From Macrobrachium rosenbergii (Eukaryota; Arthropoda; Malacostraca; Decapoda; Palaemonidae), in assembly GCF_040412425.1 (NCBI RefSeq), contig NC_089742.1, forward strand, positions 74,762,125-74,826,124: 64,000 nucleotides of DNA, in the 5' to 3' direction. A program made the position numbers and the translations under genes. The notes under the pieces are model-generated. The model did no database searches. It worked only from the letters and a program-made list of their open reading frames with translations, and was not told the DNA's origin. How positions within the stretch are numbered: position 1 is the first letter of the stretch; each line of letters starts with the position of its first letter. Positions 33,970 to 45,780 of the stretch are shown in pieces.

Positions 33970-34381
33970 TCCAAACAAAGGTTGTCAAGCAGGGGGTGCA
34001 GGGTTTGTCATCTGTGTCAAATGGGTATTTATCAAAGGGTCCAGGGGTACCAATTCTTTACTACTACTCATAAAGATCGAAGTGAGAAAACAAAAAACCT
34101 GAAAATCTTAAAAAGATTTCATGGAGTTTATTCTTCTACCAATAACACCCGTAAAAGCTGACTCTAAATGTCCACTCCCTACCCCTACCCCCCACAGGGG
34201 CTGGCAGAATGCCAAGAGTCCTATCCCCTGAACCAGACCACCCCTGGAATCCATGGCCCAGCTCTACAGAATAGTTCTACCCTGAGGTATCCATGTGAAA
34301 AATCCCATCAATATCCAAACATTATTGGATAGTTGATGATCCTACCATAGTTCCACTATTTGCTTTAATACCCAAGTCCCA
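33970..34381. other. Between LINE 5' end and fold-back unit
   Basis: I see no gene. It may include the LINE 5' UTR. Confidence 0.3.
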
Positions 34382-35479
34382 CCTTGGAAGGAGAGCACTT
34401 GAGCAGAGAAGTCTGGCTACTCCCCCTCCTCAAAGGATGATGCAGCTGTTGGTATAGGTGCACCATCAAATAGCTGTCTTGCCCTCCTGCTCATCTGGAG
34501 TACTTGTGAAAATTCAGGCCTTTGCTTAACAACCTGGGTAGTCAGTCTTTCACAGTATTTCTGCACAACCTATTTACCAGGTCAAATAAATTTTACCAAA
34601 AGTGGAAAATTCCAGAAGACTTAACCCAAATTAATAAGTAACAATACATAGGACTCTTGGACTCCAACCCAGGAACAAATTCCTGGGGTTCAAGAGCCCC
34701 CTCACCAAAGCAAGGTGGTCCCAAGTTCAGTAGGAACGAAGAAGATAACAGCCAGGATGAACACTGAGATTTTCTTCGCTTTCCTCTCCTAGTCTTGCTA
34801 ATCTTCAACAACGAAGGGAAGGTCGAAGCCAGAACCAAAGATGATGAAGTATCAACCAGAGGATATGCTACCGAAAGGATGCCTGAAATGAGGATACCCC
34901 ATCTTTTGCAGCGGTCAAAGAAGCTGAGGTAGCAGCAGACACTACAGGAGAGGAAGGCACCAGATACAGCTTCTTCTCTGCCAGGTTGTCCAGAAATACT
35001 GCGAAAGACTGACAAAGTATACCTTAGTTTAACCAGACCACTGAGCTGATTAACAGCTCTCCTACGGCTGGCCCGAAGGATTAGACTTATTTTATGTGGC
35101 TATGAACCAACTGGTTACCTAGCAATGGGACCTACAGCTTATTGTGGAATCTGAACCACATTATACCGAGAAATGCATTTCTTTCACCAGAAATAAATTC
35201 CTCTAATTCTTCATTGGCCAGCTGGAGAATCGAATGCGGGCCCAGCAGAGTGCTAGCCAAGAACTATACTGATCCATCCAACGAGAAACTATAGATAGAC
35301 TGACTACCCAGGACATTAAGCAAAGGCCTGATTTTTCAAAAGTACTCCAGAGACAGTGTCTGCTTAGTACTCGGAATGTCAAACTCAGTGATGGTGCACC
35401 TATACCAACAGCTGCATCATTCGCTGAGGATAGAGAGTGGCCAGACTTCTATGCTCAAGTGCTATCCCTCCAAGGAGTG
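34382..35479. mobile_element. Fold-back unit with roughly 90-bp inverted ends
   Basis: The left arm (about 34382-34470) and right arm (about 35390-35479) are diverged inverse copies: for example GATGCAGCTGTTGGTATAGG at the left and CCTATACCAACAGCTGCATC at the right, with GAGCACTTGAGCAGAGAAGT matching outward. About 1 kb lies between them, including a SINE. The 140-codon minus frame at 34593-35015 has no recognisable domain. Could be a DNA transposon remnant or an inverted duplication. Confidence 0.6.
35014..35296 (-). mobile_element. tRNA-derived SINE, minus orientation
   Basis: Same family as 31888-32162, reversed: starts TATACCTTAGTTTAACCAG and ends CATCCAACGAGAAACT. AGACTGAC at 35006-35013 and 35297-35304 is a probable target duplication. 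Confidence 0.88.
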
Positions 35480-35904
35480 ATAACACTACTAGCAGGCAGG
35501 GGTATATTAATGGAAGAGGAAGAAAGAAAAAGCCAAAGGGATTTGGGGGTGTATTTCCCCTGAAGAAGGCAACAAACACTTTTTTTATCCTCCTTCCTTC
35601 TTTACCAAAGTTCTCCCACCTCAGGGAAGACCAACCAGGACAGTCCTTGCATGGGGGAAGCACAAGTACACACCTCCCTACAGAGAGCACAAAACCCATA
35701 TGGATATACTGTACCATTGTGTGAGACATGAAATGGCCACAGGACTCCCAAGCCCTCACAAAAGCATTGGACAAGTTTTTTCTCCATTTCAGAACAAAAA
35801 AAATAATAACCAAACTAGCAAAAGAATTAACAAATAGAAAAAATAAGGCAGCAAACTATTCATCCAAACTTAACATCCATATGACTGGAAGAGAGTAAGC
35901 ACAG

Positions 35905-36060
35905 CACGTCTGCTTTTCTTGGCAGCCAAAGAAAACACGAGTGGTGATGTACGGTGAGAGGTATTCCCTGGATTATTCCCCATCTCCATCAGTTAACAAC
36001 CTTGTTATAAAGTTCAATGACTGCTTCAGTTCATGCTCAAGGATATTCATATATAAAAGG
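35905..36060. repeat. Unclassified dispersed repeat, copy 1
   Basis: Shares an ordered set of words (GCxxAAGAAAA, GTGxxG, CCATCTCCATCAGTTAAC, CAGTTCATGCTCAAGGATAT) with 44515-44680 (CACCAGTTAACTATTGTTG, CAGTTCACGCTGAGGAATAC) and 45240-45345. Possibly part of a larger element; class unknown. Confidence 0.4.
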
Positions 36061-36492
36061 CAATGGTATGTATTTTCTTAGGAACTAAACACTGCAAACG
36101 TCCACATGCACTGACATGCAAGTAATGAAGGCTTTAATGAACTAGAACATCTCTCATGTATGCCATTCAACAGAGAACTGTAGTAAAAACACAACATTTT
36201 TATGATAAAATGAAGTTTTATATATACTTACCAAGTAATTACATTGCTTACAGTTTTCACTCGCCGGAAGCTTAAAAATTTTGAATTTTGTGGTAGCGCT
36301 AGTGTCAGTGTAGGTGACTAGACCCTGCCCACTTTCAGGGTAAGCGAGGAACAACTTCAGCAGAGAGCTAAATTTTTTTTGCCCTTCTTTCCATTTGAGG
36401 GGAGGAGGGAGGGCTTTGATTCATAATTACTTGGTAAGTATATATAAAACTCTATTTTATCATAAAAATGTCATTTTTATATATGTAATTTA

Positions 36493-36550
36493 CCTTGTCA
36501 ATTTGGGATTCAGCAGTGTAACTACACTGCTGAATCCCAAATTAACAAGG
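36493..36550. repeat. 28-bp-arm hairpin
   Basis: Arms 36493-36520 and 36523-36550 are inverse copies with one mismatch and a 2-base loop; the inner 21 bp pair perfectly. It sits between the DIRS B terminus and the recombinase gene. Confidence 0.92.
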
Positions 36551-37006
36551 AGGTGGGATATGGATTTTTCTACCCCAAAACATTATGGATGATAATGAGT
36601 TAGAGAACAGAAATTATTAGCATTGGTACAATGCTTGTCATTCCTTACCTGGTAAGAGAGATGCTTCAGGTAGATACTGCCTCTGGTCAGGGCTCATCTT
36701 AACTCTGTAGGGTGTGGCGAGTTAGCCAGCCGCACCTCTACGTCAGTGGGTACTTTGCAGCAAGGGATGAAACCGGTGACTAACAAAGTATACAAGTACC
36801 CAGTTGTCCATGCCCTGGGCACAGTACTGACAAATCAAATGACCAGAATCAAACACACAAACATCACCTACACCATAAAATATAAAAACACCACCCACCC
36901 ATTAAAACTAAGACTGGTGGGTCTCCAGGTACACAGTACCCCAAGGCTCCCCTTACAACTCAACACTTGAGTTCCAGGTGAAGAGAAAAGGAAGGAAAAA
37001 AGCTTC

Positions 37007-38193
37007 CTATACTTCCTCCCCCAACACCATGCCAGCTATGGATAATGGCCCTAAAGTACTACAGTTTTCAGAAGTAGTTTCTGTTTCACAAAGACAATGG
37101 GTTGCGAAAATAGACTTGCACCTCCAGTAAGTCACTTGAAGAACTGATGATAGCGACAGGTTGTGCTTGAAGGTTAATGACTTGGAGACCACTTTGATCT
37201 CGTGAGCCTTAGCTTTGACAGATGATAAAGCCTCTTCTCCAATCTGAGAATGGGCTTCGGAGATCAGATCCTTCAAGAAAAAAAACAAGCTGTTTTTGGA
37301 CAGGGCATGAGACGGATTTCTGACTGAGCACATAAATTACTCATAGGACCTCGAATCTTCTCCGTTCTGTGCAAGTAGTACCTCAGTGCTCTTACTGGCA
37401 CAGAACTCTCTCCCCCCAACTGGGCCCAGTATTTCCATCAGGCTTTTAATTGTGAAGGAACGAGGCCAGGGTAGGGTTAGGTCTTCATTTTTAGCTAAAA
37501 TGCCCAGGGTGAATGAACATCAGTTGGGAAAATCTGACTCTCTTGACAAGAGCGTACACCTCACTGACACTTTTGGCTGTTGCTAATGCTACAAAAAAAG
37601 GGTAGTGCTGGTAAGATATCATAGTGAAGCAGAACGAAGAGGCTCGAAGCGAGGTTCCGAGAGCCACTTAAAAACTACGTCCAAATTACATGAGACGACT
37701 CTTGCCCCTTGAATTTGGAGGTATCAAAGGATCTTAGGAGGTCGGACAGGTCTTGATTGGCTGAGAGATCCATTCCTCTGTGCCGAAACACCAAACTCAG
37801 CATAGCCCTGTATCCTCTGATCATAGAGGAGGAAAGGCCCCTAGATGTCCTCAAGTACAGGAGAGAGTCAGCAATGTCTGCTACAGACGTCTTAGAAGAT
37901 GAGATGTCATGTTTTCTACACCAGGCTCTAAAGATTGTCCACCTGGCTTGAGAGACCTTGTCGCAAGAGGGGCATCTACACTTCGCAATTGCTTCTGAAG
38001 TTGCTCTTGAAAACCCCTTCTGTCTGTTGGGAAGCAGTAGAGATCCTTGTGTGACCAGTCTTGTAGCATGGCGTCTGTCACCCATACTAGAGGGTCTGGT
38101 ACTGCTGAACAAAAGACTGGTAGACAATGATTCTTGGACGTCACAAACAGATCTATAAGGGGTCTTCCCGACAGCTTCCACAGATCCTCGCAC
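37007..38193 (-). pseudogene. DIRS B tyrosine recombinase
   Basis: The N-terminal half at 38193-37675 reads QGSLLLPNRQKGFSRATSEA, RWTIFRAWCRKHDISSSK, SLLYLRTSRGLSSSMIRGYR and AMLSLVFRHRGMDL, the core-binding part of a DIRS-type tyrosine recombinase. Frames then shift; the C-terminal piece at 37333-37007 has NPSHALSKNSLFFFLKDLIS and EAHSQIGEEALSSVKAKAHE. In the catalytic box HxxR reads HEIK, and the expected nucleophile Tyr near the end (FATHxL) is Cys. It lies right after RNase H with overlapping frames (a post-RNase H segment, LIDLFVTSKNHCLPVFCS, at about 38160-38100). The enzyme would integrate DIRS cDNA without a target duplication; this copy is inactive. Confidence 0.78.
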
Positions 38194-39504
38194 AATGCGG
38201 ATGAATATTCCACTCTGTGGGGAGCACCTGATTGCAATGGCTCAACCCGTCTGCAAGGACGTTGAGCTTACCCTGGATGAACTGCATCACCAACTTGGTC
38301 CGGTTGTGGTCTGCCCATAAAAGTAGAATTCTTGCTGCTCGCAAAGGGAGAATGAATGTCCCTCCTTGCTTCTTTATATACATCAGGGCCATAGTGTTGT
38401 CTGAGTGTATGGTCACTACTTGATTGTGGACTACCGACGCAAAATGCTGAAGACCTAGCCAAATTGCTGTCAGTTCCTTGAGGTTGATGTGCCAGCGGAT
38501 CTGCTCCTGGGACCAAGTTCCTGACACTTCTTCGCTGCCTAGGAGTGGCCCCAACCCAGATCCGACGCGTCTACATAGAAGTCTAAGTTGGAGTTCAATC
38601 TGACAGCCTGCCTTCTGACTTCCACCACAGATCTTCCTTTATTTCTTGCAATATCAGAAAGACAAATGTGTCCGGATGAGCTTCCTGTCCCAGCTGGCCC
38701 GCATATAAAACTGAAGAGTTCTCATATGGAGCTTTCCTAGGGAAACAAATTGCTGCACAGAGGCTAAAGTACTGAGAAGGGTTATCCATTCGTTCGCCAA
38801 GCAGGTTTGACGAGTGAAGAATTCGTTGACTTTCTTCAGGCATGACTAAATTCTTTTGGGTGATGGAAAAACCTGAAAACTCTGAGAGTTTATCGTCATG
38901 CCCAAATAGAGAATCATCTGTGACAGAACCAGCTGGGACTTCTGGAGGTTGATTAGGTGACCTAACTCTTGAGCTAAACAAAAGGTCTTCAGAAGGTCCT
39001 CCATGCATGTCTTCAGAAGGTCCTCCATGCACTTCTCCTTCGACAGAGATCAAAGAAGTCACTCATCTAGAAAGAGGGAGACCGGAGCAAGGACTCAGTG
39101 AAAACTTGCAGAGCGGTAGAAAGGCCGAAGCATAAGGGCCGAAACTGGTACACTCTGTTGTGAAATACAAATCTTAGATATTTCCTGGACTCTAGATGTA
39201 CAGGAATGTTGAAATAGGAATCCTGCATGTCTATAGTTGTCATCCAGTCACCCCAGTGAGTGGATGACATGACAGAGTAACTTGTTTCCATCTTGAATTT
39301 TGCCTTTTCAACAAAGAAATTCAAGGTACAGACGTCCAGTACTGGCCTCCATCCCCCTGATGCCTTGGGGACTATGAAGAGGTGGTTGTAAAAACTATCC
39401 GACCTGACCTCTTCGACTTCCTCGATCGTTCTCTTCTCAAGGAGGGCTGAAACTTCGTTGGAAAGGGCCGAAAACCTCTCGGATCCTACTGAGTAGGAGA
39501 TCAA
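38153..39504 (-). pseudogene. DIRS B reverse transcriptase and RNase H
   Basis: RT at 39504-39070: RFSALSNEVSALLEKRTIEE, LFIVPKASGGWRPVLDVCTL, DWMTTIDMQDSYFNIPVHLE (first catalytic Asp) and FRPLCFGLSTALQVFTE. A frameshift follows. The FLDDWL-type catalytic box at 39073-39056 reads FLDE-stop-L, so the second active-site Asp and the next Trp are lost. The thumb region runs on in shifted frames (SRVRSPNQPPEVPAG) with a 24-bp duplication (MHGGPSED twice, near 38990-39040). RNase H at 38554-38153: HINLKELTAIWLGLQHF (Glu), IHSDNTMALMYIKKQGG (Asp), FIQGKLNVLADGLSH (Asp). Family placement is secure; the copy is dead. Confidence 0.82.
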
Positions 39505-40012
39505 TGTGATGGGTGTGTTGACTAATGGGGGTTTCTCTCTGAATGGAATGGATTAGCCCTGTTTATGCATTGACACAATGCACTCCTCTGCTCCCCTTGC
39601 GCTCCGTCTCTCCCAGTAATGAAGGAGCATGGCTCCTACTGGCACATGGAGGAATGGATCCTCACTTCCGAGCAGCGGGCTTGGAGGAGGACTTCTTGAA
39701 AGGGCGTGATGAGAAACACAGATTCGTCCTGGGCTTTGACTGAGTTCTGGTCCTGCTACCCCCAAAAAGGGCAACAGCTGAAGTGGAGAAACAGTACTGG
39801 TGCTTGTAGATGAAGACTCCCTGAGGCATCTAGATGAATGAGCTAAAAGGTCCTGTGTGTTTTTCTTCTGAAGCTCTGAAGAAATGTCACTGACTGCAGC
39901 TTGAGGGAAGAGGTTGTGGCGATCGAGGGGAGAGTATAAAAGGGCAGACTTCTGAGAAGCTGTGACGCTCTTCACGGTGAATGAGCACCAGAGCTCTCTC
40001 TCTTCTTCAGTA

Positions 40013-40269
40013 CAGGCAGTTCCCGGGTATCAGCAGGGGTTCTGTTCCCAACAGCGTGATAACCGAACATCGGCAATAACAGCGCCGATCCCTGGTTATT
40101 GGCGCTGATATCCAGGGATCGTCGCCGTCGATAAGTGGGGATCAGCGGCAATAATCGGGGGTCGGCGCCGATAACCGGAGATCGGCGCATATCGGTGCTG
40201 AAAGTCCAGTTATCGTCGTCACTAGACAAGTGCCGTAAAACCAGATCGCTGATAACTGGGGACTGCCTG
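40013..40269. mobile_element. Palindromic MITE, copy 8
   Basis: CAGGCAGTTCCCGGGTATCA at the left (after TA), GATAACTGGGGACTGCCTG at the right (followed by CA, probably a mutated TA). Inserted in DIRS B gag, so younger than that element. Confidence 0.92.
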
Positions 40270-42169
40270 CACTCCCAACATGTAGAGAGAGGCCACCTTG
40301 AGAGCCATCCCTGATGCCCCTATCCGTTCACGACAGGACATTTAGCCAATCTGCTCCTATGTCCTCAGGAAACGAAGAGCAGTTCTTAATCTTATGGGCT
40401 AATGCACCCACTGACCAATCCAAGAAACTTATCACTTCAAAAATTTTAAAACGGTTCTTCAGAAGGTGGTAGAGTTCTGTAGAGGAGAACATCACCTTAG
40501 CGACGGTAGAGGCTAAACTCCGAGGTGATCCTGTAAATCCCCCTGGGAGGAAGCAGCCACTCCCAGTGAGGGAGCTTCTCCAGTATAGCATGAAGAATAC
40601 CTCCAATGCTCGAGACGAGAGGGAGGATAACTAAACGAAGACTTCCCCTGTTCCCTCTTCTCCGAGAGCCGACAGTCCAGCTCATTGAACATTGAGAGCC
40701 TTCCTAGCGGAAGATGAAAGCACCATCTTCGGCAGCCTGGAGGAGTCAGCAGGCTTATCACTGATGAAAAAAGTCGAAGCCAGGGAGGCCGGGGCCGCAG
40801 GTGTGAAGAATTCTGGAAAGTTTGACAATGAAGCTGCATCGACTGTCGGAGGGGAGCCATGATCCATATCACCTTCTTCCAATGAAACAGGATAGATATG
40901 ACTCCTGAGGAGCCTCAGCCAAAGAAGAAGGCTCTCTCTTAAGTAAACTTAAGATGTCAGCCTAATGACACTGAATCGGTGCTAGCAATGGGTCCGTCGA
41001 ATCAGCAGCGGGCGTCAAAGGGTTAGCTGTCGTCAGGTGTTTGGCATCTGGCGCCAGATGCGTCAAGAGATTGTGGGGATCATTCCATAGAAGGCAGAGT
41101 CCATCTGTGTACTGAAGTAGGGTGCTCGGAAACTGAAAGGCTCTCGGATACTGAAGAGTGCTTTTGCGATGACGGGTGCTCGGGCGTAACTGGAGAATCT
41201 GGCGCTAATCGGCGCTACCGAGTGTCCAGGCATAATTGGAAGGTCGGCTACTGGGCAGTTGCGAGAAGACATGGAGTATCTTGGTGCAGACGAATGCCTG
41301 GGTTCCAGCACAGGGAGTTCTGGAGAAAAGCATTCTGGGGAATCCCAGAAACTACACGAAGGCTGCTGCACGGGCTCTCTAAAGTTAAGTATACCTTAGT
41401 TTAACCAGACCACTGAGTTCTCTAAATCTCTTGTAAGGCACTGGAGGGGAGCGGACAGTATCAGCCGCAGGGCTTTTCAGTGGCCGCGATTCATCACTTA
41501 AATGCCACTGGTGCCTTTTCTCAGGGGTAGAAGCCTTGGAACTCAAGGACAGCCTACTCACTTCCGACTGGATGCCTTTCCAACAGCTATCCTTTGTCAC
41601 GACCTGGGAAGTTGCAACAGGTCCAACTGAGGGGATGACTGCCCATAGGCAGACCCCACCAACCTCCCTTTGGCCTTTGGTATGACTGCTCCCATGTGTG
41701 GGGGAGTACGACTGCTCCCATGTGTGGGGGAATATGCCAGTGACCTTCGCCTAGGAGCGCCAGTGGGACGAGCAGCCGCCGCCTCCACTGACACTTCACT
41801 AACACTACCACTTTTTTCCACTTGTCCATAAGGACACGCACCGAAGTCCCCAATTGGGTCACTGTATCCACTATTAGCTCCATTTTGACATCGAATGAAA
41901 GCAAGGGAGCTGGGTAAAGGAACAGGTTGAATAGTCAAAGGGCTGGGAGCAGGTGACACAGTGGGAGCAGGCATAGATAAAGGAGGAATATTATCATCAG
42001 CAGAACTATCTACAGTCTTGCTATCTACCGTCTTATTCTCGGCTCTAGCAGCCACCTTACATTTTCTATCTCTGTCTACTTTTGCTAAACGAGACCCCAA
42101 AATCTTCCATTTTTTAGCATCCCACTCAGAACACTCGTCACAGGTTCGATCAATTGAACACTCTTGTCC

Positions 42170-42310
42170 CCTACATAGTATACACATAGCGTGAGAGTCA
42201 TATTTCTCTTTAGTGTCCCCTACATAGTACACACACAGCGTGAGTCATATTTCTCTTTAGTGTCCCCTAAATAGTATACACATAGCGTGAGTCATATTTC
42301 TCTTTAGTAA
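42170..42310. repeat. Tandem repeat of about 49 bp in DIRS B gag
   Basis: Units containing AGCGTGAGTCATATTTCTC, TTTAGTGTCCCCTA and ATAGTATACACAC occur nearly three times. The unit is not a multiple of three, so it breaks the gag frame at the finger motif. Confidence 0.85.
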
Positions 42311-42742
42311 GTCTTGTAGGCTGCAATAGTGTAGCTAAATTAGTAGCACTAGAGTCAGACATACCAACAAGTCAACAAACGTAATTATAATCAACGTCAA
42401 GTTGAGGAAAAATGTCCTAAATTGAGAAATAATAGTCTTGCTAAGAGAACCTAATGTAAATACAAAGCTGTAGGCTACCAGTACTTCACCAAAAGAAGAA
42501 TCTAAATGGAAAAGCAATGACAGCCAAAATTTAAGCTGACTGCTCAAAACTGAACTTCAGTTGGGAACCACCAGAACACAATTGAACTGAAGTTGTTACT
42601 TGCTTACCCCAAAAGTGGGTGGGGTCTAGTCACCTACACCGACAATAGCACTACCATGAAATTCAAAATTTTTAAGCTGTCGGTAAGTGAAAACTGTAAG
42701 CAATGTGATTACTTGGTAAGTTACATATATAAAAACCTTGTT

Positions 42743-45540
42743 TGCATCCATGCAGGTCAGCACCACTCACACACTGAATAAGAGGGTAGCAGTGACTCAA
42801 CCCTACTAGCTTTGAGAGAAACATGGACTAAGTATGCCCACACACACAATGGGAGCAATTATTCAGTACTGTACCACCGGCACTGGTCGAATACCCTGAG
42901 CAGTGGATAACCTGTTGATGGAACAGAGTTCTGATCCCCTCATCTATCCCATGTAACTCCCTATGTTCAGTGAAAACTGAACTCATAGAAAGGGGGTATA
43001 GCGTTATCAGTGAAAGTAACCCCGGGGTCTGTGGTGAACCTCCAGCACGCCAGAGTGTGACACAATCACAAAAAAATAGATCATCCCAGTAGCCTTAAGT
43101 ACCATAAGAGGAGGCCTGTCACATACAAACCCCTTGTCTGTTAGCATGCGGTCAGAGAGAACCACACACACTGTATAAGGGGGTAGCGCTGACTTGACTA
43201 CGTATGCTTCCAGAGAAGCATGGGTAAAATGTCATGCACTAACAACAAATTCCTCCTGTCTGCGAACACAGGAAGGCTCTGCATATTCGTGGATGGTACA
43301 GGGACCGACTGGTACCGGACCGCAAGTTACCGCACACATCTTACAAATATATGCACAGTCTAAAAGACCATATACACACTGAGCATGGGATAACACTAGC
43401 TTTATCAAGTATGGGTGACATGTTGCATTTGCCATACACCAGGTAAGTTGGTTGAGCCTTCTTAATGTCTGAAGAGACATGGAAGATTCAAGATGCTCAC
43501 ACACAGAAGTGTACAGGCCAAGCATCAGTGGGGCAGTCTCCACTCACAAGCCTGCTCTACCATGTATGCTTCTGGCAAATCAAATATGGAGAGCATTACT
43601 CATACCAAAGAGCACATCAACCAAGGTACCAAACTGGTAGGTGAGACCCATGTTAGCCATACCTACAGCCAAGTTCACTGACACAATGAAAGATGGACAC
43701 TGTCACCTCCATGATGTGGAGAGGGCATCCACCTGAAACCTTACTGAACTCCTAGAGAGAGGTCTTCTAGGAATATAAGCATTCATCATACAAGAAGTAT
43801 GGGTTGACTGGGATACCAAACAAGCTGACGAGAACTATGTCAGTCCTACCTAAGATGAATGCAACACACAAAGATGGTTGACCACTGTTACCTTCCCAAG
43901 CCTGGGGGGGTGGCATAAGAAATCCTATGGGATTTCTTGTGAGAGGTCTTCAAGGGCTCTTCTCTCTTCTTCCTACAGGAAACAGATAGTGGTGGTTTGG
44001 AAGAGGGTGAGTAAGAGCCTGACGACAAGGAGGAGGAGGAGGGGTAATGAAAGCATTTGTGTTTCTTCCCCTTGCCACTAGTCCATATCTTACTCTTCCC
44101 TGAGATTTTAAAGCTGTGGTTATGCTGCAGGTCATCTTTTACAGGAGGGACACGCTTAATGGCATTGGGCTCCAGAAAATGCATCAACAGCAGATGATTG
44201 CAGCTGAGATAGTTGAATTGCTCCCCCACCTGCAGCGCAAAAACCCCTCTTGGCCAAGAAATATATGCAGGAGAGGAATAGGGAGGTGATTAGTGCAAGA
44301 GGGAAGTGGTAAGTTAACTCCTCTACTCTACCAAGACAGCAGTAAATCTACTACTTTAACAGAGTATTAAATGGTTGGGATCCACCTAAAAAGATAGTAT
44401 GAAAGTTCACTACACTAGCCAGCAACCTTTAAAACTGACACTATACTCCAAGTAAACGAAACACTCAAAACACAAGTTCCAACTTAGGAAGAGTACTGCA
44501 AGACATCTTCACTCAATGGGAGCTGAAGAAAACATTCTTGATGACAGCAGGTGGGTGAGGGGTGTCCAATGCTCACACCCCTTAAACACCAGTTAACTAT
44601 TGTTGAAAAAGTTTCAACAAACAATTCCAGTTCACGCTGAGGAATACTCCAAAGCAAAAGGTGGCAGTTTGTATTCCCATAAGAACAAATGTACCCGTTT
44701 CTTCACCTTACTCCGACCAGGGGTCTTACTCTCCTAAGCTACTACTGGAGAACAGGTCAAGGCAGGCACAAGATATAGCACTGCATGAGTTCAATACAAC
44801 AAGGGTATAAGCCACAGACAGGATGCATCCAACAGGAAGTTCAGCAAAGTTGGACTCCTTAGGCAAGACAGCCAAGAATAAGTGGTCCAGAATGCCAGTG
44901 AATGAAGAAGAGGCAAGCAGAGATGAACCACATGTTCAGAGGTGAATGAGCATAACAGGCAGTCTGGGAGGCATAAGCCAAAATAAGGTTCAGCATGCCT
45001 CCTTCCTGAGACTCCAGCAAAAACTTCTTGGTATTCGTTTCTTGCCAATCTGCTTCCACTGTAATGCAGACCAGATAGCACACCCCCACAAAGTGAACCA
45101 GGTCATAAAGCAGCCACACACCCGTTCACATCCTGCACACCTTTATTGTTCTCTTCTCTTATTCACAACCCAAGATGTCAGTACAAATACATCAGCATGC
45201 ATAGTCAGTGAGACCGCAGCACCAAACCTTCATACAACAAACAATGGCTGAAGAAAGTGTTGGCTTGTGGCAGGTGAGTGGGGAAACTCCCCTTACTAAT
45301 TTCCTACCAACAATTAACCACCTTGTTACACTTCATAAAAGATGATGGTCTGTAATTCCATGGAACAGATATTCATTCTGGGTCTATTACTGGCAATGAT
45401 AGATGTTCAAAAGTTGTTAAAAATAACCTTGCAGATTTGGGTTGCTTACGTCGTCATTAATATCAGAAACTTATGCAGACCACATAAGATCTAGACACAT
45501 ATGTACTCACAATATAAAACTCTTTAGGCATGCTTTATAG
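42743..45540. other. Degenerate repeats, no gene
   Basis: Related segments start near 42755, 43142 and about 43490 (CACACACTG..TAAG.GGGTAGC..TGACT and TATGCTTCCAGAGAAGCATG-like words), suggesting an old tandem array with a period of 350-390 bp. Copies 2 and 3 of the unclassified repeat lie at 44515-44680 and 45240-45345. I see no conserved protein. Confidence 0.35.
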
Positions 45541-45780
45541 GAGTTGGTAACACTGCCTGGGATTTATGCTGAACATTGAAAACAATACATGGCCAGCTAT
45601 TTATTTCTGAAATTTGCTAAGGAGAACAGTCTTCTCTATTTTTCAATATCACATCTTTTAAAAGTAAAATGCATTTCTCCTAACATACAAACCCGAGGTC
45701 CTATACATATGGGGAATACTTTCGGCGAAGCTGAACTGGCTGCTAAAGACTTACAAGGCATGTGTTGGTATTACTACCAG

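Larger units (their letters stand above)
39505..42362 (-). pseudogene. DIRS B gag
   Basis: ATG at 42362 (MSDSSATNLATLLQPTRL). After a tandemly repeated stretch (about 42170-42310) comes the readable segment 42232-41597: KYDSHAMCILCRGQECSID, TCDECSEWDAKKWKIL (a Cys-rich finger-like motif also present in DIRS C as CLKCHKG...CDECRLWSPEQW), then Pro/Ser-rich sequence and APRRRSLAYSPTHGSSRT. Conserved C-terminal pieces follow at 40882-40500 (VLSSSARKALN; GEAPSLGVAASSQGD), partly in another frame. A MITE (copy 8) interrupts at 40013-40269. The Cys motif may bind nucleic acid. Multiple stops. Confidence 0.72.
36196..42742 (-). mobile_element. DIRS-type retroelement B, nearly complete
   Basis: Read right to left: right terminus 42742 to about 42590, gag 42362-39505, RT and RNase H 39504-38153, tyrosine recombinase 38193-37007, left terminus. 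The two termini are inverse copies over about 120 bp: right GTCTAGTCACCTACACCGAC, TTCAAAATTTTTAAGCTG and TGATTACTTGGTAAGT; left ACTTACCAAGTAATTACATT, CTTAAAAATTTTGAATTTTG and GTGTAGGTGACTAGAC. Additional inverse terminal pieces at 36424-36475 and a 28-bp-arm hairpin at 36493-36550 make the left boundary uncertain. A MITE (40013-40269) and a short SINE scrap (41388-41415) lie inside gag. No DNA methylase domain was seen. Confidence 0.8.

Noticed and set aside
42755..43700. Possible CRISPR-like or satellite array
   Set aside because: Repeats are degenerate, long-period and not separated by uniform spacers; also not expected in an animal genome.
43888..44229. 113-codon minus-strand frame with Lys/Ser-rich sequence
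   Set aside because: No recognisable domain; sits in diverged repeats.
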